From contig NZ_CP118490.1 of the NCBI RefSeq assembly GCF_051124815.1, positions 1 to 64,000 on the forward strand: 64,000 nt of DNA. The letters are read 5' to 3'. The stretch is from Azospirillum sp051124815 (GTDB lineage Bacteria; Pseudomonadota; Alphaproteobacteria; Azospirillales; Azospirillaceae). How positions within the stretch are numbered: position 1 is the stretch's first letter; each line of letters starts with the position of its first letter. Below are positions 57,305 through 64,000 of the stretch, in pieces. A program made the translations under genes and the position numbers. The notes beneath the pieces were generated by a model. That model worked only from the letters and a program-made list of their open reading frames with translations. It made no database searches and was not told the DNA's origin.

Positions 57305-59017
57305 ATGGAGGCCTGCTTGCTTCGTGACGCCCGCCATGTCCTGAACGGCACGCACATCGACTGCGATCTGTGCGTGATCGGTGGCGGTGCCGCCGGCCTG
57401 ACCATCGCGCGCGAACTGGCGGGCGGCAGCTTGAGCGTCGTCCTGCTGGAAGGCGGCGGGCTGGAGGTCGACGGCATCTCCCAGGCGCTGTATGCCGGCC
57501 GCAACGTCGGCCTTCCCTACGAACGGCTGACCACCGCGCGCAGCCGCTATCTGGGCGGCAGCACCAATTGCTGGGGCGGCTTCTCCCGTCCGCTGGAGCC
57601 GGGCGATTTCACCGAACGCCCCTGGATGCCGGGCAGCGGCTGGCCGATCCGGCGCGACACGCTGATGCCCTATTACGAGCGCTCCCACGACGTGCTCGGC
57701 CTAGGTCCCTTCCAGTACGACAATGATTTCTGGATGGAGCGGGTCGGCGGGCCGAAGACGGCGCTGATCCCGCTGGATAACGACGGCAATGGCGGCGGCG
57801 ATTTCGAGAACCGCGTCGCCCAGCTCAGCCCGCCGATCCGCATGGGCGAGGCCTATCGCGCAGAGATCGGGCGGGCGGCCAACATCACCGCCTTCCTCAA
57901 CGCCAACGTCACCGGGCTGGACACCAACCCGACCGCCACCGCGGTGGAACGGGTGCAGGTCCGCACGCTGGCCGGCCCCAGCTTCACCGTCGGCGCCCGG
58001 CTGTTCGTGCTGGGCTGCGGCGGGATCGAGAATGCGCGCATCCTGCTGCTGTCCAACAAGGTGCAGGCGGCGGGGCTGGGCAACGGCAACGATCTGGTCG
58101 GCCGCTATTTCGCCGACCATCCGCGTTTCAAGACCGCGCCGATCCGTCTGACCCGGCAGGGGCAGCACCGCACGCTCTACGACGTCAGCCTGTGCCTCGC
58201 CCGGCGGCGGCTGCGCCGGCCGCATCCGTCGATCGCGCTGGCGCTGTCGCCGACGGCGGAGCTTCAGGAACGGCACGGGCTGCCCAACTCGCGCACTTAT
58301 CTGGTCGCCTCCTACCATTCCGGGGCGCTGGACGCTTTCAAGGCGATGCGCGACCTGCGGCTCCTGCCGTCGCGCCACAGCTGCCGCCGCTTCGGCGTGT
58401 CGGAGGACGAGGCGGCGAGCCTGCTGCGCAATGCCGGCCCGCGCATCCTGCGCAGCCTGCCGCAGCTGGCCCACGCGCTGTTCGACAGCACCATCGACCC
58501 CGGATGGCTTCCCCGCCGCTTCACCCTGGAAACCGTGCTGGAGCCGGTGCCCAACCCCGACAGCCGGGTGACGCTGGACCACGCCACCGACCCGTTCGGC
58601 TGCAACCTGCCGAAGGTGGACTGGCGTCTGACCGATCAGGACCGCCGGGGCGCGACCGAGACCCAGCGCCTGCTGCGCGAGGACCTGCTGCGGCGCGGCC
58701 TGATCGCCGTCGATACGGATGCGGAGCATGAGGCGACCCATGAGGCGACGATGGCCGATGTCGGCTGGTGCTGGCACCATATGGGCACCACCCGCATGCA
58801 TGAGTCGCCGCGTCACGGCGTGGTCGATCCCGATGGCCGCGTCCATGGGGTGGGCAACCTCTATGTCGCCGGCAGCTCCGTCTTCCCGACCATGGGGGCG
58901 GACCACCCGACCATGACCATCGTGGCGCTCGCCCTCAGGATGACCGACCGCGTCCTCGCCCTGCTGCAGGACGAACGGAACAGTCCGCCCGCCCCCGCGG
59001 TCGCCGCCTCGCTTTGA
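57305..59017 (+). CDS. GMC-family FAD oxidoreductase
   Basis: A 570-residue flavoenzyme. FAD site: DLCVIGGGAAGLTIARELAGG near the N-terminus. YLGGSTNCWGGFSRPLEPGDF is the second FAD contact. C-terminal catalytic region: HHMGTTRMHESPRHGVVDPDGRVHGVGNLYVAGSSVFPTMGADHPTMTIVALALR, with the His and Asn/His pair of the family. Substrate is an alcohol or sugar; it cannot be fixed. ATG 57305 used; GTG 57287 is in frame. mug follows 50 bases downstream. Confidence 0.88.
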   Translation: MEACLLRDARHVLNGTHIDCDLCVIGGGAAGLTIARELAGGSLSVVLLEGGGLEVDGISQALYAGRNVGLPYERLTTARSRYLGGSTNCWGGFSRPLEPGDFTERPWMPGSGWPIRRDTLMPYYERSHDVLGLGPFQYDNDFWMERVGGPKTALIPLDNDGNGGGDFENRVAQLSPPIRMGEAYRAEIGRAANITAFLNANVTGLDTNPTATAVERVQVRTLAGPSFTVGARLFVLGCGGIENARILLLSNKVQAAGLGNGNDLVGRYFADHPRFKTAPIRLTRQGQHRTLYDVSLCLARRRLRRPHPSIALALSPTAELQERHGLPNSRTYLVASYHSGALDAFKAMRDLRLLPSRHSCRRFGVSEDEAASLLRNAGPRILRSLPQLAHALFDSTIDPGWLPRRFTLETVLEPVPNPDSRVTLDHATDPFGCNLPKVDWRLTDQDRRGATETQRLLREDLLRRGLIAVDTDAEHEATHEATMADVGWCWHHMGTTRMHESPRHGVVDPDGRVHGVGNLYVAGSSVFPTMGADHPTMTIVALALRMTDRVLALLQDERNSPPAPAVAASL

Positions 59018-59067
59018 GCGGGGCGGCGGCGTCCTATATTCCTCTCCTTCGCGGAGAGGATTTCACC

Positions 59068-59700
59068 ATGGACCTGTTCGACGATGTCCCGGCCCCACCG
59101 CCGGCCCCACTTGCTGAAGGCTTGCCGCCTGCCGCCGGGCCGTTGCCGGACATCGTGGCGCCGGGGCTGGACTGCCTGTTCGTCGGCTTCAATCCGGGGC
59201 TGCGGTCGGGGGCGCTCGGCCACCATTATGCCGGGCGCGGCAACCAGTTCTGGCGCCTGCTGCATGAGGCCGGCCTGACCCCGCGCCTCTACCGGCCGGA
59301 AGAGGACGTGACCCTGCCGGCCATCGGGCTCGGCTCCACCAACCTCGTCGCCCGCGCCACCGCCGGCGCCGCCGAACTGTCGCGGGCGGAGTTGCGCGGC
59401 GGGGTGCCGAGGCTGGCGCGGATCGTCGCCTTCGTCCGCCCCCGCGTGCTGGCCTATACAGGCAAGGGCGTCTATCTGGCAGCGTCCGGCCTGCCCGACG
59501 CCCCCTGGGGCGTGCAGGAGCGCGGCCTGTTCGACGGCGTCGCCGACGTGGTGGTGCCCTCGCCGAGCGGCCTCGCCCGCCTGCCCTTCGAGGAAAAGCT
59601 GCGCTGGTTCCGCGAGGTCCGGGCCGAGATGGCGCGGCGGCGGTCCGACGACCCCGCCCCCGTCACTCCAAATGCGGCTGGCGGGTCACCGCGAAGCTGA
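59068..59700 (+). CDS. mug: G/U mismatch-specific DNA glycosylase
   Basis: A 210-residue uracil-DNA-glycosylase-superfamily enzyme that removes uracil or thymine mispaired with G. Motif 1 GFNPGLRSG and motif 2 PSPSGLAR match Mug (GINPGLSS and NPSGLSR). Extra N-terminal 30 residues are Pro/Ala-rich. The ribosome site is GGAGAGGA ahead of ATG 59068. The 3' end overlaps the convergent phosphatase gene by 38 bases. Confidence 0.88.
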   Translation: MDLFDDVPAPPPAPLAEGLPPAAGPLPDIVAPGLDCLFVGFNPGLRSGALGHHYAGRGNQFWRLLHEAGLTPRLYRPEEDVTLPAIGLGSTNLVARATAGAAELSRAELRGGVPRLARIVAFVRPRVLAYTGKGVYLAASGLPDAPWGVQERGLFDGVADVVVPSPSGLARLPFEEKLRWFREVRAEMARRRSDDPAPVTPNAAGGSPRS

Positions 59701-60166
59701 CCGATCCGTCGGCTTGATGGCGCAGGATCCAGACGGTGTGGAAATCGTCCCCCTCCCATTTCTTCGGCACCTGATCGGCCGGAGCGCCGAGCGCCAGCGC
59801 CAGCTCCGGCAGCTTGCCGTGATGCCAGCAGATCAGCACGGTGGCGCCGGTGTAGGGCGCATGGCTCAGCAGCGCCGGCACCTGGGCGACATCGTCGTCG
59901 GCAATCGTGTGGCTCAGCGGCAGGGCGCGGATCAGGCTGATCGGCGTCACCGTTTCGATCGGCCGGACGCTGTGCGGCGAGGGTGCCGTCGCGACCACCG
60001 CCGAAATGGCAGGCGCCCCCGCCGGTACCAGGGCGGGCAGCGTGCCGGTGATGGCGCAGGCGCGCTGCCATCCCTTTCCAGACAGGTTGGGATCGGAATC
60101 GTCATTCGGCTTTTCACCATGACGGATCATCAGAATGGTATTCGGCGCATGCTTGGAATCTATCAT
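59663..60166 (-). CDS. histidine phosphatase family protein
   Basis: A 167-residue phosphoglycerate-mutase-like protein. The catalytic motif MIRHGEKPND (residues 13-22) and a second conserved histidine (ICWHHGKLPEL) are present. Length fits the small branch-1 family. ATG 60166 lies behind GGGAGTG; an upstream GTG (60184) is possible. It overlaps the end of mug convergently. Substrate unknown. Confidence 0.8.
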   Translation of the reverse strand: MIDSKHAPNTILMIRHGEKPNDDSDPNLSGKGWQRACAITGTLPALVPAGAPAISAVVATAPSPHSVRPIETVTPISLIRALPLSHTIADDDVAQVPALLSHAPYTGATVLICWHHGKLPELALALGAPADQVPKKWEGDDFHTVWILRHQADGSVSFAVTRQPHLE

Positions 60167-60527
60167 TTCAAAACACTCCCTCACGAGGGCAATAATTCGG
60201 AGATTAGATTACCATAAGGAGAACTTTATAACGATGTTCTCTCGTGGAGAGCAAGGCATGCCAGCCGTTGGCGGCGGCGGCAAGGCACAAGTGCGGCGGA
60301 ACGCCGAGCCCGCCGTCACCGCAATTCCTGGCTAGTCGGTAGAGATAACTGTCCGGACGGAGAGTATCGGCCGGAATGCGGAGCCGCGGGGGGCAATCCC
60401 CCTGCCCCGGCGAATCTCCGGGAAAGGCGAGGATGCGGAATCGGCCTTGAGCCATGCTGTGCGCCGCATGACCACCATCGACCGCCACAGCATCCCTCAC
60501 GACCCATTGCCCGCTCCGGAGACCGAT
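60167..60527. other. 361-bp region without a convincing gene
   Basis: Between the phosphatase and the small membrane-anchored protein gene. The part at 60170-60240 is AT-rich and should hold the phosphatase promoter. An imperfect GC-rich hairpin lies around 60395-60425. I do not recognise a riboswitch. Confidence 0.35.
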
Positions 60528-60986
60528 ATGGTCGCCCGGCGGCTGCGGCGGCGCCATTGGACGGTGCTGGCGCTGGCCGTCCTGCTGCTGGCCGGGGTGC
60601 TGGGGGCCGCCTGCCATCTCACGGCGCTGGCGCCCACCATAACGGCGACCGACACGGCAACCGAGGCAGTCGACCCCTGGGGACCGCAACTGCCCCGCCC
60701 GACCCTTCCGGTCGTCCAGTCCCAGCGGCTCGCCCGGCTGCTGCGCCTCGAACCGCCGCACAAAAAGGAACCGGCGGAGACTTCCGTCGCCGCCGGTCCA
60801 ACGCGGGTCGATCCCGCGGTGAGGCTGCTGGTCGACCAGGGCTGGCCCGGCCGCCGGCCGGCGGCGATTCCCGCCACCAACCGAACAGCCAGCATCGCCC
60901 CGTCCCCGCAGCTGACCCCGCAATTGACGGCGGCCCAACCGGTCCCCACCCAACTGACGGCGGGAAACCAGTCGGCCTCGCCGTAA
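60528..60986 (+). CDS. membrane-anchored Pro/Ala-rich hypothetical protein
   Basis: A 152-residue protein with an N-terminal membrane helix preceded by basic residues (MVARRLRRRHWTVLALAVLLLAGVLGAAC). The remainder is Pro/Ala/Thr-rich and should be periplasmic. The start ATG 60528 is set by GGAG six bases ahead; further in-frame starts upstream have no ribosome site. I do not recognise the family, and the low complexity means it could be a spurious frame. Confidence 0.5.
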   Translation: MVARRLRRRHWTVLALAVLLLAGVLGAACHLTALAPTITATDTATEAVDPWGPQLPRPTLPVVQSQRLARLLRLEPPHKKEPAETSVAAGPTRVDPAVRLLVDQGWPGRRPAAIPATNRTASIAPSPQLTPQLTAAQPVPTQLTAGNQSASP

Positions 60987-60996
60987 CTCCCCCGTC

Positions 60997-63252
60997 TCAG
61001 CTGACGATGCCGCCCCGGCTGAAGGGCAGCGTCTGCAGCGGCTGGCCGGTCACCGAGAAGACGGCGTTCGCCACCGCCGGCGCCACGGTCGGGACACCGG
61101 GTTCGCCGGCGCCGGTCGGCCGTTCGTGCGAGGGCACGATGTGGACCTCCACCGCCGGCATGTCGGACATCCGCATCGGCAGATAGCCGTCGAAGTTGGA
61201 CTGGTCCACCTTGCCGTCGGTCATGGTGATCTCGTCGCGCAGCGCATGGCCGATGCCCCAGCCGGCGCCGCCCTCCATCTGCGCCTTGACGATGTCGGGG
61301 TTGACGACCTCGCCGCAATCGACGGCGACGACGACGCGATCCACCTTGATCTGCCCCTTGGCGTCGACCGACACGTCGGCGACATGGGCGACATAGGTGT
61401 TGAAGCTCTCATGCACGGCGACGCCGCGGCCCTTGCCCTGCGGCAGCGGCTGGCCCCAGCCGGCCTTCTCCGCCGCCAGCTTCAGCACACCGGCCAGACG
61501 CGGATGGTCCTTCAGCATCTCCATGCGGAAAGCCACCGGGTCCTTGCCGGCCGCCTTGGCGAGGCGGTCGATCATCACCTCCTTGGCATAAGCCGTGTGG
61601 GTGTGCCCGACAGAGCGCCACCACAGCGTCGTCACCGGCGAGGCGACGGTGTGCGCATCGACTGCGAGGTTCGCCACCGGATAGGCCATGTCCGAGGCAC
61701 CCTCGACCATCGTCGCGTCGACGCCGTTCTTGACCATCACCGCTTCGAACGGCGTGCCGGTCATGAAGCTCTGGCCGACGATGCGCTGCTTCCAGCCCAC
61801 CAGATCGCCCTTGGCATCGACCGCCGCCGTGACCCTGTGCAGGACCAGCGGGCGGTAACGGCCGCCCTTGATGTCGTCCTCGCGCGTCCAGACCAGATGC
61901 ACCGGGGCCTTGGGATAGGCCTTGGCGATGGTCACCGCCTCGGCGATGTAGTCGGCGCTGGGGGTGGCGCGCCGGCCGAAGCTGCCGCCGGCCCATTGGG
62001 TCTCGATCTTCACCTGCTCCGGCTTGCAGCCCAGGATGTGGGCGGCGACCATCTGCTCGACCGTCTGGAACTGCGACCCGGCCCAGATGGTGCAGCCACC
62101 CTCCGGGTTCAGCGCCACCACGGCGTTCAGCGGCTCCATCGGCGCATGGGCAAGGTAGGGGAAGACGAACTCGCCCTCCACCACATGGCCACCCTTGGCC
62201 TTGGCGTCGGCGATGGCCTTCTCGGCATCGCCCTTGTTCGCCGCGACCGCACCGGGCTTCTCGGCCGCCTTGCGGTAGTCGGCCAGCATGGCGTCGGTGC
62301 CGCGGGTCTCGGCCTTGGCGTCGTCCCAGGTCACCGTCAGCGCCTCGCGGCCCTTGATGGCGGCCCAGGTGTTCCTGGCGATCACCGCGACGCCGACCGG
62401 CAGGGTCAGCACCTCGATGACGCCCGGCACCTTGCGGGCGGCGGCATCGTCGACGCTCTTCACCGTGCCGCCGAAGCGCGGGCTGCGGGCCAGCACCGCC
62501 GTCACCTGACCGGGGCGGCGGATGTCCATGGCGAAGATGGCGGTGCCGTTGGTCTTGCTGATGTGGTCCAAACGGTGCAGATCCGGATTGCCGATCAGCA
62601 CATAGTCCTTCGGGTCCTTCAGCTTGACCGTCTGCGGCACCGGCAGCTTCGCCGCCTCCTCCGCCAGCTCGCCGAAGGTGGCGCTGCGGTTGCTCGCGGC
62701 ATGGCGGACCACGCCCTTCGACACCGTCATCTCGCCTGCCGGTACCTTCCAGCGAGCGGCGGCTGCGGCGACCAGCATGGCGCGGGCGGCGGCGCCGGCC
62801 ATGCGCAGCTCGTCCCAGCTGTTGGCGACGGCAGTGGAGCCGCCGGTGCCCTGGACGCCGAAGAAGTGGTTGGCGTACAGCTTCTGGTTGGCCGGGGCGA
62901 AGGCGCCGCGCACCTGGGACCAGTCGGCGTCAAGCTCCTCCGCCGCGATGGTGGCGAGGCCGGTGACGATGCCCTGGCCCTTGTCCAGATGCTTGGCCAG
63001 CACGGTGACCGTGTTGTCGGGCGCCACGATGATGAAGGCATGCGGACGCGGGTCGGCCGGCCCGACGATCTTCGGCGCCGCTTCGGCGGCCAGCGCCGGC
63101 ATCGGCAGATGCGCGCCGATCACCAGCGCGCCGGCCCCGGCGCCGATCGCCTTCAGGAAGCCGCGGCGCGACGGCGCCGGCAACGGACCGGGAGCGAAAC
63201 CGGTCTCGGGGAACCCATGTTCAGCCGCGTGACGGATCAGGTGATGCAGCAT
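60997..63252 (-). CDS. molybdopterin-binding subunit of an exported Ior-type hydroxylase
   Basis: A 751-residue large subunit of the xanthine-oxidase family, of the isoquinoline 1-oxidoreductase beta type. A Tat signal SRRGFLKAIGAGAGALVIGAHL is at residues about 28-49, so the folded cofactor protein is exported. Molybdopterin contacts: GTGGSTAVANSWDELRMAG, AGGSFGRRA, and the catalytic Glu in GAGEPGVPTVAPA near the C-terminus. The family hydroxylates N-heterocycles or oxidises aldehydes. The iron-sulfur subunit is encoded four bases upstream. No cytochrome c partner is seen in the window. Confidence 0.9.
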   Translation of the reverse strand: MLHHLIRHAAEHGFPETGFAPGPLPAPSRRGFLKAIGAGAGALVIGAHLPMPALAAEAAPKIVGPADPRPHAFIIVAPDNTVTVLAKHLDKGQGIVTGLATIAAEELDADWSQVRGAFAPANQKLYANHFFGVQGTGGSTAVANSWDELRMAGAAARAMLVAAAAARWKVPAGEMTVSKGVVRHAASNRSATFGELAEEAAKLPVPQTVKLKDPKDYVLIGNPDLHRLDHISKTNGTAIFAMDIRRPGQVTAVLARSPRFGGTVKSVDDAAARKVPGVIEVLTLPVGVAVIARNTWAAIKGREALTVTWDDAKAETRGTDAMLADYRKAAEKPGAVAANKGDAEKAIADAKAKGGHVVEGEFVFPYLAHAPMEPLNAVVALNPEGGCTIWAGSQFQTVEQMVAAHILGCKPEQVKIETQWAGGSFGRRATPSADYIAEAVTIAKAYPKAPVHLVWTREDDIKGGRYRPLVLHRVTAAVDAKGDLVGWKQRIVGQSFMTGTPFEAVMVKNGVDATMVEGASDMAYPVANLAVDAHTVASPVTTLWWRSVGHTHTAYAKEVMIDRLAKAAGKDPVAFRMEMLKDHPRLAGVLKLAAEKAGWGQPLPQGKGRGVAVHESFNTYVAHVADVSVDAKGQIKVDRVVVAVDCGEVVNPDIVKAQMEGGAGWGIGHALRDEITMTDGKVDQSNFDGYLPMRMSDMPAVEVHIVPSHERPTGAGEPGVPTVAPAVANAVFSVTGQPLQTLPFSRGGIVS

Positions 63253-63255
63253 GGA

Positions 63256-63717
63256 TCAGGCCCTCATCGTCTGGGCGGCATCCTTGATCGCCGCGCGGAT
63301 GCGGACATAGGTGGCGCAACGGCAGACATTGCCGTCCATCGCCGCGTCGATGTCCTGGTCGGTCGGGTTCTGGTTGTCGGTCAGCAGCGCGATGGCGCTC
63401 ATGATCTGTCCCGACTGGCAATAGCCGCACTGGACGACGTCCAGCTTCTGCCAGGCCGCCTGGACGGCCTGGGCGGCCTTGCCCTTCACGCCCTCGATGG
63501 TGGTGATCCTGCTGTCCGGCGTCAGCATGCTGACAGGGGTCTGGCAGGCACGGGTCGGCGTGCCGTCGACATGGACGGTGCAGGCGCCGCACTGGGCGAT
63601 GCCGCAGCCGAACTTGGTGCCGGTCATGTTCAGCTCGTCCCGCAGAACCCACAGGAGCGGCATGTCCTCGGGAACGTCGACCTGACGCTCCTCGCCGTTG
63701 ACGTTGATGCGAACCAT
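63256..63717 (-). CDS. 2Fe-2S subunit of the Ior-type hydroxylase
   Basis: A 153-residue small subunit with two iron-sulfur centres: plant-type CGIAQCGAC with a fourth Cys in RACQTP, and the helical centre CGYCQSGQ plus CRCATYVRI. The length and both patterns fit IorA-type subunits. It has no signal peptide and is expected to be exported with the large subunit. It is first in the pair and divergent from a LysR gene, its likely regulator. Confidence 0.93.
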   Translation of the reverse strand: MVRINVNGEERQVDVPEDMPLLWVLRDELNMTGTKFGCGIAQCGACTVHVDGTPTRACQTPVSMLTPDSRITTIEGVKGKAAQAVQAAWQKLDVVQCGYCQSGQIMSAIALLTDNQNPTDQDIDAAMDGNVCRCATYVRIRAAIKDAAQTMRA

Positions 63718-63903
63718 GGCTCTTGCCTCTTTCTCCCTGAACGGAACCGCCGGCTTCCGATGGCGACGACAGGTCCGCTGCCCGGCTGTGGGCGATGGCT
63801 AGGAATTGACTGTTTTTTGATTGTCGGCTGCTGGGTCAGCTCTGCCTCGACAGAATACACCGTCTAGTGCACAATGAAGTAGATGGCTTTGGTTCATATC
63901 GTC

Positions 63904-64000
63904 ATGAAGGCAATTCATAACCCCGCGCTCGATCTCAATCTCATCAAGGTGTTCGACGCGCTGCTGGAGACCCGCAACGTCTCGCGCGCCGCCGACGCGC
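63904..64000 (+). CDS. LysR-family regulator, N-terminal part only
   Basis: The first 32 codons of a gene cut by the right edge: MKAIHNPALDLNLIKVFDALLETRNVSRAADA, the start of the winged HTH of LysR regulators. It is divergent from the Ior-type genes, with 186 bases between, the usual LysR arrangement with its target. Confidence 0.8.
   Translation, partial: MKAIHNPALDLNLIKVFDALLETRNVSRAADA

Noticed and set aside
61126..63867. A 913-codon plus-strand frame opposite the molybdenum hydroxylase genes
   Set aside because: It is antisense to two genes with intact cofactor motifs and has His/Gly/Arg-rich shadow composition.
63718..63903. LysR binding sites (T-N11-A) between the hydroxylase and LysR genes
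   Set aside because: Several loose matches exist but none is symmetric enough to be worth naming.

Overview
The window is about 69% G+C with the coding style, gene families and gene order of an alphaproteobacterium of the order Rhodospirillales, most likely Azospirillum or a close relative. This is inferred from the family content (a rhizobial-type glycerol ABC locus, a TIGR02302 protein, PmtA, CcoG, FlaF-like protein, many two-component and exported proteins), not from a database match. No insertion sequence, prophage, CRISPR array or rRNA operon was seen. One tRNA (Tyr, anticodon GTA) is present. The region looks like stable core and accessory chromosome or chromid.

Layout. 0.4-8 kb: a small exported protein, a ROK fructokinase (mak), another exported protein, a three-gene lipid-glycosylation set (GT2, lipid-A-synthase-N-domain membrane protein, ArnT-like transferase) and a DegP/HtrA protease. 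8-17.3 kb: an HTH protein with a long Ala/Pro linker, tRNA-Tyr, a PAS-PAS histidine kinase, a solitary ccoG behind an FNR-type box, a di-haem cytochrome c peroxidase behind a Fur-like box, a HemD-family protein and a PmtA-type methyltransferase. 17.6-25.7 kb: a DctB/DctD-type sigma-54 two-component pair without its usual transporter, a GT39-like membrane protein, a MerR regulator overlapping an acyl-CoA ligase, and a compact two-gene HTH module that looks like a toxin-antitoxin operon with its own promoter and palindromic operator.

25.9-39 kb is the most coherent block: glpD-S-T-P-Q-U-V-(terminator, inverted repeat)-K on the minus strand, with a chemoreceptor and a divergent DeoR-type glpR. 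Together these import glycerol, phosphorylate it (GlpK) and oxidise glycerol-3-phosphate (GlpD). The two ATPases GlpS and GlpT carry complementary losses of catalytic motifs, which predicts one active and one degenerate ATP site.

39-64 kb: guaC, uvrC, a secreted six-hairpin-like protein, a stress group (hemerythrin, small conserved protein, tandem UspA), a fused phosphotransferase/P-loop kinase, a PagL-like outer-membrane protein that seems to lack its catalytic residues, a FlaF-like/DUF2934 fusion, a DMT permease, a TIGR02302 protein with a Gln/Met-rich tail, trkA-trkH potassium uptake, a DUF4142-PRC-barrel fusion, a GMC oxidoreductase, mug, a histidine phosphatase, and an exported two-subunit molybdenum hydroxylase (Ior type) divergent from a LysR regulator cut by the right edge.

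The best candidates for something undescribed are the two-gene HTH module at 24844-25700 and the asymmetric GlpS/GlpT ATPase pair. All start choices, domain calls and sites here come from reading the sequence; no search was run.
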